A stretch of 64,000 nt of DNA from Saccharum officinarum (Eukaryota > Streptophyta > Magnoliopsida > Poales > Poaceae), in NCBI GenBank assembly GCA_020631735.1, contig CM036160.1, positions 116,294,680 through 116,358,679 on the forward strand, in the 5' to 3' direction. Under the pieces are notes generated by a model. That model made no database searches. It had not been told where the DNA came from and was given only the letters and a program-made list of their open reading frames with translations. The translations under genes were made by a program, and so were the position numbers. Positions 36,015 to 46,800 of the stretch are shown here, one piece after another. How positions within the stretch are numbered: position 1 is the first letter of the stretch; every line of letters starts with the position of its first letter.

Positions 36015-36364
36015 AGTTTAAACATGTAAGTATGCAAGTCACCAAAGCTACTCTCCCCTAGATCGTCGGTTGGATGATCATGCTCTCACAACTCCCACTT
36101 ACCAGAGTGTCGAGGCAATTGATCCATATATTACCACCCAAGTGGATGGCATCCATACAATATCACGTCGTATGGACGACGAAACAGAAACAACCAAGAC
36201 CCCCCAAGTTAGTACTTATAATAAGCCACCTAAGAGTCCTTATTTGGGCTAAGGGATGTGATCACTGGCATACCTATAAAAATAATTTTTATAGTTTTAA
36301 CCCTTTTCATAAACAAATACTTTTATTTTTAATTACTCGTACGATGTGTTTAATGTTGAATTAT
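36015..36364 (-). other. Leader of element D after the primer site
   Basis: About 350 bases between the primer-binding site and the junction with the 3' LTR remnant. No coding capacity. In an intact element gag-pol would follow here. Confidence 0.55.
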
Positions 36365-36376
36365 GCTCCGATACCA
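36365..36376 (-). other. Primer-binding site of element D (initiator tRNA-Met type)
   Basis: Two bases from the LTR end at 36,379 the minus strand reads TGGTATCGGAGC. This differs by one base from the usual site for plant initiator tRNA-Met (TGGTATCAGAGC). It marks 36,379-38,702 as the 5' LTR. Confidence 0.75.
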
Positions 36377-36378
36377 GC

Positions 36379-38702
36379 TGTAACAGAACCGACCAAATTA
36401 TAAGAGCACAAGTACAAAAACAAGCACCGAAGCGCTCAAATTTTCGAACTTGAGCCCATATAATCCCAGTAGTCAATCGAAACCATGAAGGATTTCAAAC
36501 CAACTCGCTTACAACCAAGATCGCATCATTCAACATACACATCATACGTTACATTTCACAAGTAGTTCCGAAATACACTTACACACACACGGAGTTGCAA
36601 ATTATTACAAACCAAGTTTATAAAGTAGCGAAAGCATAACACACACCAGTTGTTTAACTACTGCCAGTCTTGTTGATCATAACCCGCAAAAGCATCAGGG
36701 AAAGTACATAAAAGATGATCACGCCCTAGTGATCTAGTCTTCGTCACCCGCAGGGTGGAGACAAGTTTTGCAGAAGCCTTGATAGAGCATATCATCTGCA
36801 ACAGGAGGGAATAAATCCTAAGTACTGGAATGTACTCAGCTAGACTTACCCGTCTAAAACCAGAAATAAGATGACACCAAGGATTATGTAAGGCTTACAC
36901 AAGAGGCTAGCTGACATTACATTTTTGCAGAAAGGCATAAGTAATTAAACTCTTATAACCTGTACTAGCAGTTATTTTTAGCATTTACCTGTCATCTACC
37001 TTAGCATCTGTACTAAACATGCACTTAATTATCATCAAACAATTATTAACATTATATCCATAGCAGGTATAAATTGTGGCAATATTGTATCATTCACTTA
37101 ACCATCTGTTCGATTAATGAGATCTACGTTGCCGCTGCTCAAGTCAAGTGCTCACTAACCGGGAGCGACGGCGATTCGAATCGAATTCCTATCCAGCTGG
37201 AGGGGTATTTCTAACACTCACCGCGCAGGCCCCTGCTAGGGTCGCACAAGCCACCTTTCGTATGGTTCAGGAATCGCCGGTCCGAATGATGTCGCGACCC
37301 CAAGGGTGACACTCTACCAGGTGATAGGGACTCTAACCCCCTTAGGTCTCACGCCAATGTCCCCAAGCACATCCTTTCTCTCCTCCAAGAAGCAACCTAC
37401 CATTCAATTCCCGGCCTGAACCGCATTACTCGGCTTTGCGGTCGGAATGACTTATCCGGCCAACTAAGTGTTAGACTGCGTTCAACATGACTCAAGGACG
37501 TACAGCGAATCGGTCCTTAAACGACTCAGACGGGCATAGCTCCACACCAAAGACGTGAAGTGTCTTGCGGCTGTACTATCGAACTCCCGCCCGGTCTCAA
37601 TTTCATTTTAAAGCATGGTTCCATCCACGATAGCCATAAAGCCACTCGTGACCAAATCCTACATCTTGCGGATGACCGGAAATCACCCGACTTCTACCGG
37701 ACTAAGTAGGGCTAAGCATGGACATGTGCCTAAACCTAATATAGGATTCAGTACAATATCTGGACAAGGACAGGTATAATGCAGCAAGTGTTTTCATATA
37801 ACTCCTACAACTTAATGCAGTAAACAATTAAAAGTACTCAAGATAGATTTATAAAACAATAGGTTCAGCATGCACCGGGGCTTTCCTTTTAGAAAGGTCG
37901 ATGGTCGGTGGTCAGGGCACTCAGGCAGGTCTTCTGCCGGAACTTCTCCACCGATCGGCTCCTCTGGCTCCTCCGGCTGGTTCTAGACTTCCTCCGGGAT
38001 CACTTGCTCGAACTCGAGGAGCGTTACCCCCTCCGGAACACCTATTGCATGAGTACATAATAAATCTCATGGATGCATAATGAAAGATGCAACATGTTCG
38101 GAATGAAATGCATTACAACACTCTAAAAGCTCTATTCAAATCACTTCAATTATTAGGTGCAAATTTCCTCTCCGGTAGAGAAGTACTCACCTAATCTACT
38201 CAACCTAAAGTAAAGTTGTTCTTCTTCGGTTAAGGCCCTAACACCTAACAATCACAAGAGTAACATTACTTAGGTTACCACATCAAACATCCAACACCAA
38301 AATATCACAGCAATACATTCTGGACAACAGCTAATTGTTTCTAACATAACTGGAGATTCCCAACTCCAAAAGATATGATCTAAGACAATCTGGAAAGCTT
38401 ATGAAATGCACTACAAATCATTTTCAGACCTCAACCCTAAATTCCTAAGTTTTCCATGTCGAATTTCTTAAGTTCCAGAATCTGTCCTCTCTAAACAGAG
38501 AGTAGCCAATTCTGGACTGACACTTAAAACAGCAATAACTCCCAAACTACTAAGCCAAATACTCCCAAATTTTGACACAAGCTAGTTTATCAAGTTTACT
38601 ACAACTTTGATATTTACAAGTTTTCCAGCAAACACCTTTATCAAAGGTCAAACCCAAAGATACTACCAGCTGTCCAGAAAACCTAGAATTACAAAGATTA
38701 AA
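36379..38702 (-). repeat. Element D 5' LTR, second half
   Basis: Copy of 33,593-35,919 followed on the left by the primer site. On the right it is interrupted at 38,702 by the 5' end of a Helitron, at exactly the LTR position where the other half stops at 16,697 (the intact copy reads AATAAATG then TTTAATC at 35,912-35,925 in reverse). The two halves therefore belonged to one LTR. Confidence 0.75.
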
Positions 38703-39265
38703 TCTATACCTAATATTTAAAAGGGAAAATTTCTGCACTCAAATTTGTTTCCGCCCTCTAATTTTCTGTCTGCCTCCAACCTTGAATAGAATTACAAATC
38801 CAAATCGGATTACACAGTATTCGCCTCATCGCCTCCTTCGCTCACCCTCGCGTCCGCAGCCAAGCAGCGCCATCGCCATCACCGTCGCGACCGCGTAGCG
38901 TCGCCGCCGCTGCTTCCCCGGCCAAGCCACCGCGTCCACAGCTCCACCGTCGCGTCCTTCGCCACGCCGACCTAGCCCCGTCGCTCGTCGTCCGAAGGCG
39001 AGGGCCTCGAACCCGAAGCCATGCCGTAGCCGCGGCCGCCTGGACGCGTGGCCTGGGCACCACAGCAGGCCTCCGGCCACGCTGAGCCCCTCCACGGGTG
39101 CACGCGCACTTGGGCGAGCTCTAGCACTGCCATCCCCTCACCGGCCGAGCCCGACGCTCTACTCTGTCTCCGTTCCAACGAAGAAGAAGGAGCCGTATGC
39201 AAATAGAAACTCTCTGCAGGATTCCTGGTGCAAAGAACGAGAGAGTAGTTTTTCAGATCTGGGAA
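38703..39265 (+). mobile_element. Helitron, 5' terminal part
   Basis: Begins TCTATACCTAATATTTAAAA after an A, which fits a Helitron 5' end (TC, inserted between A and T). The same start recurs at 39,860. GC-rich sequence follows, of which 38,960-39,265 matches 17,261-17,560 in reverse. This part is antisense to a captured gene. Confidence 0.65.
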
Positions 39266-39274
39266 CCAACTCAC

Positions 39275-39379
39275 CTTGGCGATGCGCTTCATGCTGCGTC
39301 GGCGCATGACGCGGCTCCAGCCGGCCATGATGGCGATGCCGACCATGACCCCCATCACCATCCCGGATATCAGCTCCAT
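39275..39379 (-). pseudogene. Captured first exon of a synaptotagmin/CLB1-like C2-domain gene
   Basis: A 35-codon exon from an ATG at 39,379 to a clean 5' splice site (AAG|GTGAGT at 39,275). It codes for a membrane anchor (VMGVMVGIAIMAGWSR) followed by basic residues (RRRSMKRIAK). This is the style of the N-terminus of plant synaptotagmin-like / CLB1 lipid-binding C2 proteins at ER-plasma membrane contacts. No downstream exon follows on the minus strand; the intron runs into Helitron sequence and the LTR. It is therefore most likely a gene fragment carried by the Helitron, with some upstream sequence (39,380-39,859). Confidence 0.55.
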
Positions 39380-39859
39380 CCTGGCCGCCGCGGCCGGCCA
39401 ACTTCACTTCGCCTAGAGGACACCTCGGATCCCCTAGCTCATGGAGCGAACAGCGACTGAGATCTGGGCGACGCGAAGAGGCGAAGGGAAAGGGGGCGGC
39501 AGGCTGCGCTCTCGTCTCGCGTGCGTTTGCGTTTCCACGGTCTGTGGCTGGGAAGGAGGGAATTGATTGCTTAGTGGGGTGATTAACGAGCAGGGTGGTG
39601 AGAGGAATGAGCTGTTGGCTTGCTGGAGCGCGGAGCGGGGCACGGCAGTCGTAATCGGCAAGGGGGTCAACTTGACCTGGCGATCTTGAGGAGAGGGAAA
39701 ATGAGTTGATTAGGACAAAGCAGAGTCGGCAGCGGCGAAGGGGCACGGGCACGCCGTGTCGTGTCCGCGGATGGGGGATCCGGAAGGGCCACGTGAGCTG
39801 GATCTTTTGCTTTTTGTTTTACTTAGCGAGTACTCTCTCCTCCTAAATCTATATCTATA
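39380..39859 (-). other. Upstream region of the captured exon
   Basis: Sequence 5' of the synaptotagmin-like ATG, with GC-rich blocks and no strong homologous ORF; the long minus-strand frame at 39,159-39,752 is out of frame with the exon and is a shadow. It probably represents the former 5' UTR and promoter. Confidence 0.4.
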
Positions 39860-40157
39860 TCTATACCTAATATTTAAAAAGAAAAATTTCTGCACTCAAA
39901 TTTGTTTGCGCCCTCTAATTTTCTGTCTACAAGCTATGTATCTAGGTTACGTGATGAGGTATCGTATTCATCCTCGCTCACGTCTCCTACCTCGAACAGA
40001 ATTACAAATCCAAATTGGACTACACAATATTCGCCTCATCGCCTCCTTCGCTCACCCTCGCGTTCGCAGCCGAGCAGCACCGTCGCCATCACCATCGCGA
40101 CCGCGTAGCGTCGCCGCCGCTGCTTCCCCGGCCAAGCTACCGCGTCCACAGCTCCAT
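39860..40157 (+). mobile_element. Second Helitron 5' end, truncated
   Basis: Starts TCTATACCTAATATTTAAAA, as at 38,703, and follows that copy with about 90% identity, but carries an insertion of about 65 bases at 39,929. It ends abruptly at 40,157 (CAGCTCCA), where the other copy continues. Confidence 0.6.
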
Positions 40158-41160
40158 CAAATTTCAAACCATTTCAAGCTAGGCATAAGACATAGCATGA
40201 TTTTAGGAAAAAAATCTAAAACTAGTTTCATAATTTTCCAAGTTAAAACAAAATTTCTATAAATTTTTAATTGCACTATTTTTTCCCAAGCAAGATATTT
40301 GGATAAATTTTTCACAACTTAAATAAAACCATCATCAAAACTACTCGTAGTGCAAAAACAAAATTGAGAAGGGTTAAAAAACTGATTTTGTAGATCAGGA
40401 AGAAAAATCAAACGACCGTGATGGTTGAGAGAGAAAAATTGGACTTTTTCCTGACACTTTACTTGGTCCTTGCATCATAGGTGTTGCTGGGTCTTGAGAT
40501 CCTAATTGTCAGGGTTCCATAGCATCACAAAAAGTATTATATTCCCATTGCTAAAGGGCTTTGAACACCTCGGGTGCACAGTTACTCTCGGTTGGTTCAT
40601 GCTGCTCGCCTGGTCTGGAAGAACTCGCCAATCTTTACAGGTGTGTTTTGTTTCCTGTGTATCTTTACATTCTAGGTACAAGGTGGAGGCCCTTCCAAGG
40701 AGGCCCATGGCAAGATGGCCGTGAGCGGCCTGCTCATGAAGACTAAATTACTATGTTTCTCTTTTCGGTAATGTCGTGGGTAAGACGTCTGAAGCCCTCT
40801 GCCCCACGCATCTAACCAGCTCGCGTGGTTCACCGGTTCCACCGAAAACTCATTTGTTGAAGCGGAGCATAGTGCGGCGCCGAGCGAAAAAGGTCTCTTT
40901 TTTCGATTTATTCACTGATCTGAAATGAAACTTAGCACTTGTTTTTTTATTGATTCCTGGGGCTAGGCCAGAATCAGTCTATCCGAACCGCAGACGCACT
41001 TTTCAGATCAGTGACGGCCTCTCCAGCGGAGCTGGGCGCCGGGGCCCTGGATGCGCTAGCGATCGGCACATATCGTCCAGACGCCCATGTTGGTGGGCCT
41101 TGTCCGCCCGAACGGCTCAACACTATCAATCGCACGGTCTCTCGCGTTGTTAAAAAAATA
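40158..41160. other. Unassigned intergenic sequence
   Basis: AT-rich to 40,450, then mixed. It may contain remnants of an LTR tail, but I could not align it to the others. The ORFs at 40,502-40,746 overlap each other on both strands and have no recognisable domain. No gene seen. Confidence 0.4.
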
Positions 41161-42310
41161 AAAATAAAATCTCCGCTCACTTTCCTCTCGAATCGTCGCT
41201 GTGACCGCACCCATTCTCCCGCCGCCATGCCCGTACTCCGCCTCACTGCTGCCTCCTTTTCCCACCGCTCGCTCGCTCCCTCCCACGACGCGCGCGCCTG
41301 CCCACGACGCTAGCTTGGCTCCCCATTCCCGGGCCATGCTCCATCCTGCGGCGCGCCGCGTGCCTCATCTCCTCCCCTACCCACACACACACTACCGTGT
41401 CCATCCCCCCACCCTATCGCATCTCGGCCGGTCGGCTCCGATGGGGTACATGCCGTCAGCGGTGGCGAGGGGTGCTAGAGCAGCCCACGGCGTCGGAGGT
41501 GGCCTGGGAGACAGCGCTCCTCACAAGGCCCCTCTGGGCAGCGACCCTTCTCGGCCCCCTGCTTTGCTGGGCCTCGCCGTTGCCACTCCAGCGCCTCTGC
41601 CATGGTGGCCTCCATCCGCTGACTGTCCTCCTCGCCGATCTAGGTCATGGGCGTACAGTGATGTCGTGTTTCAAGTGTTTTTGGATGTTTTTCAGACATG
41701 TTGCAAGGTTATGTTTCAAGTGTTTCAATTGTTTGAGATGTATGTTTCAATTGTTTCATGCGGATGTTGCAAAATTAGATTGGGATGTTGCATATGTTGC
41801 AATGGTTGTACAGGTACGTTGCAAGCGTTTATCCCTAATGTTTTATCTATTTTTTATACACGTATGTTGCAACTGTTTTAGACGCGTGTCTCAAGTGTTT
41901 CAGTTGTCTTCGTTTTACATGTTGCAAGTGTTGCATCTGAATGTTTCAAAAGTAGATCGGGATAATGCACGTGTTGATAGTGTTTCAACTATATGTCCTA
42001 AATATTTCATCTGTTTTAGACGTATATTGCAAAGATTTTATCTAGATGTTATAAAAATAAATCTGACATTTGAATGTTATAGTTGGACCCACCTGCTTGC
42101 AGCTACTGCGACCACGTGCATGCTTGTGCGAGCAGAGGCGCGAGCGGCAGGTGACGAGCACAGATCTAAGACATGGTCCCGCGTGGGCACACACATGCGC
42201 AAGAAACGGAGCGGCATGGGGCCCACGTAAAGAAGGCGCAGGCGTGCGAGCAGGCGGGCACGCTGGCAGGCGCGAGCGACCGGATCCGACATCGAGGTGC
42301 TAGCAGTTCC
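41161..42310 (+). repeat. Repeat family with GC-rich head and TTGCAA-periodic tail, copy 1
   Basis: A GC-rich part (41,200-41,650) is followed by about 400 bases of imperfectly repeated words such as ATGTTGCAA and GTTTCAAGTGTTT (41,660-42,060) and another GC-rich part. The reverse complement occurs at 63,240-64,000. The large plus-strand ORFs (41,201-41,881 and 41,397-42,230) overlap in different frames and read as Cys/Phe-rich repeats, so I regard them as non-genic. Confidence 0.6.
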
Positions 42311-42454
42311 ATTCTCCTTTTCTAAATCATAATTTGGTCACCGCACAGATCCTACTGCAATCTAAACAGAGACAAGCCAGCTCAAGCTAGTAAAGAGACA
42401 AACCTGAGCCGAGACAGAGTTCCAGCTCGTTAACATAAGATAATAGTAATAACT

Positions 42455-42853
42455 AGCCAAGCCAAGCTTGCTCATACCAAACCGACCAATCCTGGGCCAA
42501 GCCAGAGTTCCAGCTCGTTAAGGTAAGAAGCTACGCCAGCTTATTATCGTTATCTCAACAAGTCACACCAAACCAAGCTGGCTCTATATCAACCCCTGCC
42601 AGCGGCCAGCCACCAACCGCGATTCAGCATCTTCTACCAACAGAACAACTCTTACAGCCAAGCCAAGCTTGCTCATACCAAACCGACCAATCCTGGGCCA
42701 AGCCAGAGTTCCAGCTCGTTAAGATAAGAAGCTACGCCAGCTCATTATCGTTATCTCAACAAGTCACACCAAACCAAGCTGGCTCTATATCAACCCCTGC
42801 CAGCGGCCAGCCACCAACCGCGATTCAGCATCTTCTACCAACAGAACTCTTAC
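42455..42853 (+). repeat. Recent tandem duplication, unit about 200 bp
   Basis: 42,455-42,655 and 42,656-42,853 differ by only two substitutions and one 3-base deletion. A diverged partial copy lies just upstream (about 42,370-42,450). Each unit contains a TATA-like word (CTATATCAACCCC) followed by a pyrimidine- and AC-rich stretch. Confidence 0.9.
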
Positions 42854-43874
42854 AGCCACAAATGGAATTACAGAATTTTGGAAGCGACAACTAAACAAGA
42901 GATGCTCTTTACCAAAAGAACACACGCAATGCCGCGAATAATCGATCATAATCTAACAGATTGATATACATCTACCAGTATTGGTGGATTGTTAAGCGGG
43001 ATGTAACCAGGGGAGCAAAACAGCATTGTCCAAACCGATTCCATGCTAGAGTTAACTCTGTAACTAGAAGGCTAATGCAAACCTATACAAAATCTAATTA
43101 ACTCTGTCAAGACGAGTTTCCCTTGCAGCATTTACAGATAACGGTTGCAACTAACTGTTAGGAGCAAGTTGAAAGAATGAATCATCAGGTTGGCTTGTCG
43201 ATCTGGTGCAATATCTAAGTCCACAAAAAGAAATCATGGGGAACGGGATATGCCTCCTCATGCTTAGCGGCGGTTGTGTCTGCTATCTCCCTGTATACAT
43301 GGAGACTAAACTAGATGAGTGCCAACTGAAAAGACTTTGATAAACTGTGCTTTTGCAAATTTGATGACTTGGTAATTTGGTATATGTTATTACTAGATCA
43401 ATAAAGATATTGCGATAAGACAGCCTGTGCAGTGAATATTTGACATGACTGCAGGGCAGCCAAATACCAGACAGTTGTACTCACCTTGAATATCATATAT
43501 TACAGCAGGGCAGCCAAATACCAGCCACTTGTACTTAGAGATATTCAAATCAATGCATAATCTTGGGGAACATGACTCCATATTCTGACAGGAAATGAGG
43601 CCCTAACTATTCCCTATGTCAACCCTATTGAGTCTTGACAATAACATAGCTTAGCCTCAAGAGTTAATTATTCTATCGCTTGGCCAGTCAGATAAGAATA
43701 TTTCCCAAAGGAAATCCAAAAATAGCTTTTTCACTTATTGTAGATTACTGCAATGAGACAATTTAAGTTGACAGTCAACAGAATTTTCAACCAGAGCAAC
43801 ACCAAGAAATGACCAGTGGAGCTAAGGGCACTCATGCTGAGGCCGGAAGGTTTCTTCTGACTGTCAAAGGTACA
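42854..43874. other. 3' flank of the PTM-like gene
   Basis: No other gene seen. It should contain the 3' UTR of the minus-strand gene ending at 43,875. A short inverted-looking duplication (GGCAGCCAAATACCAG at 43,454 and 43,507) is present. The polyadenylation site cannot be fixed from sequence alone. Confidence 0.4.
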
Positions 43875-46800
43875 TTATAAAGTCACCACCACCTGAAGGT
43901 CAATCTCATGCCCAGTAGGAACAGACTTCCCAGAATCATCCTTGGATTGCAAACCAAGAGATTCATTTACTGAATCAGTTTCAGGTGTAATGACCAATGC
44001 CTCTTTGCCAGATATCCTAATGTTGTTGAAGTGTTCTGCTAGAAAGTCACCTGGATCTTTTGGACTTTCATTATTGTCCAGCTCTTTAGAACTATTTTTA
44101 TTACCACTCTCTTTTAGACAGTTATGATTATCCAGCTCTTCGAAAACGTTATGATTGACAAGCTTCAGGCTACTAAAACCATCGAGTTCCATAGGACATT
44201 GTATTTCTTTAGGAGAAAACTTGCTATTTGTAGTACAGTCAAGCTCCTCTTGACTGTTATGGCTGTCGAGTGCTTTCCAATTGTTGTTTCCATCAAGTTC
44301 ATTCAGACAATTATTATTCTTAATCTCTTTGTCAGTCCTACAGTTGAGAAGATCTTTCAGATTGGTGTGACTGTTGAGATCTTTTGGACAATAATGATCA
44401 CCAGGTTCTTTCTCGGAGCCAGGATCATCAAGCTCCTTCAACTCATTATGGGTGTCTACCTTTTTCAAACTTTTATCATCCTCCGGATCTTTCTCAGTGC
44501 TATGAGCATCAAGCTCTTTCAAACTGCCATGACCATTCAACTCCTCTAGACAGTTATTGTAACTGAATTCTATCTCAGTAATATGACCATTGAGCCTTCG
44601 CTCGATGTCATGATCAAGAAGCTCTTGCAGACTACCCAGAGCACCAAGATCTTTTGGACAATTGGTATCCTCATCCTCCACAAACTTGTCAACACTGTGA
44701 TCTACAAACTTGATGCCATGATCCTTATCTGACTGACCTTTGAGAATTGTTACAGTCTCTGCATATGGGCAGACAGGTAGACTTCTCAGGCGGCATCTGT
44801 GGCACTTGAAACCAATGAGATTGTTCACGTTCTCAATAGTAACAGAATATATATCCCCATGAAACCAGTCTGAAAGAAAAAGCAAATGTAATAAGGATTA
44901 TAGGGTGCAAAATATGAAAGCTACCCATGACATAAAGAGCAACAATGTAAAATCATAAACATCAGACATGTAACACTGAAACAATGATAGTTGTCGACTA
45001 GTGCTCCTATGCTCTCCATGAAGTGAAACCACAAATTTTGAAAACATATTTTCAACTATCTAGTACTACTATGCAAACAATGCACTTTTGCAATTCATTC
45101 AAATTAGTGTGTAGGATGACGTAAGGAAGGATGCTCCTTTGCATAGACAAAACACAAAACAGAAGTTACTTGAAGTAGCTCTGAAGAGAAGGAAATTACC
45201 ACATTGCTCTTTTATTTTTGTCATTTATCCCTTCAAAAGTGTTTTCTATTGTCTAACATTATAGGATTTTGAGGAGACATAGCAACTTGCATCCACTCCA
45301 TTTAAAGCTTGCTATATTTTCCAATGATGAATTAGCTGCTGATTAGTCACCACGGGTGATTTCTGAAAGAAAATCGCTCAACGAAACAAATCCATCCTTT
45401 CCACAACATATGGCACTTGAACCAATACGTGCATATTTAGGCGTTCAGTTTGGTTGGAAAATTTTACCCTTGTAACAGCTGCCCAAAGTAATTGGGGGTG
45501 CCAGCTGAAATATGCTTTCTTCCGTTCTCAGGATATGTGCAAGCACACAAACCATCTCATTGGTGCCATTGTCACCATAACTTTTGTTTTTTTTTCTAAG
45601 ATGATGATTTTCTTTTCAAACTATGGAACACTACATACCAACATTTGAAACTTGTAGCATGGGGTGCTCTGGATACTTCATGACAGCAGCCCAAACTAAC
45701 GGCGGGTGCTAGCTGAAAATATTTTCTTTCCGTTCTCAGGAAATGTGCAAGCATACAAGCCATCTCGTTGGTGCCCATGTTACTGCAGATTTTGTTTTGT
45801 CAGCTAAAAAAAGACTGCCATACTCTGGACTACAGGTGATTAACACTGGCACAGCTACACATCTAGATTAATCACAAGGGAAAAATTAGAAAATGATGCA
45901 CTCAGAAAGACAGTGCCAAATTAGAATGTAAAATTGGTCAAAATTGGCAAGCTGCAAGGAGACAGAAATATGCGGACTTTCCATAAGACCCATGCCAAGG
46001 CTAAAAAAACAGACAGAGGGGTAAGAGCTAGTAATTCCAAAGAGGACGGAACACATAAATTTGTATGTCCTCCCAAACAGAAGACTATAATAAGATTGTT
46101 TTAGCTCACACAATTGCTAACTAAACATGTAGTTGCTATAAGATCAAAGATATGACATGCAAGTAAAACATGCTTACCTTCACATTTTTCGCAGGCAATA
46201 TAAATATCCTCTTCACAATAGCATTTCTCACACAAGCAGCACACTGGGCTGACTTCAGAAATTTCAGCATCTTCTGATGGAAAAACTACTCTTTCTTTCC
46301 TAAAACTTATTGCCCGTTCATCATGTGGATTTTGTGTCCATCGGAGGCCATTCAACCAGTATGAATACTGCAAAGCAGTCCTCTTCCTCTTGCGAGAGCT
46401 AGCTGCATTCTCGGATACATTTGTGTTACCTTTCATGTATTTATCATACAATCGTTTTGATATACGTTTCACTGGTTCATTTTTGGAAACATCTGATGGT
46501 TCACTTTCAAGAATTTTTGATGATTCATTCTTTGACAGATCTGGTGGGTTCTTCCTGGGCCGGCCACGCTTACCCTTTTTGCCAATTTTCTTTTTGTATT
46601 TCAGAACTATCTGATTCCTCCTGGTCTCAATCGTGCGTGATTGCTTCTTTTGTTTCTTCTGCTTATTTTGTTTCTTCTGCTTCTTTTTGGGAGGTGGCTT
46701 CTTTGGTGAAGCCTTTTTCTTCTGAGACTCCACCTTTAAGACCTCATCTAAGCACTTATTGCAAACATAAACAGCATTTCTAGCACCTCTAGGGACCTTG

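Noticed and set aside
33593..38702. Simple tandem repeat of 2.8 kb
   Set aside because: At first sight two tandem copies, but the tRNA-Met-type primer site at 36,365 and the LTR ends show a 5' LTR, leader and 3' LTR remnant.
39159..39752. 197-codon minus-strand ORF
   Set aside because: It is in a different frame from the recognisable synaptotagmin-like exon at 39,275-39,379 and has low-complexity composition.
41201..42230. Two long plus-strand ORFs of 226 and 277 codons
   Set aside because: They overlap in different frames, read as Cys/Phe/Gln repeats caused by the TTGCAA/GTTTCA words, and match no domain. I treat them as repeat artefacts.
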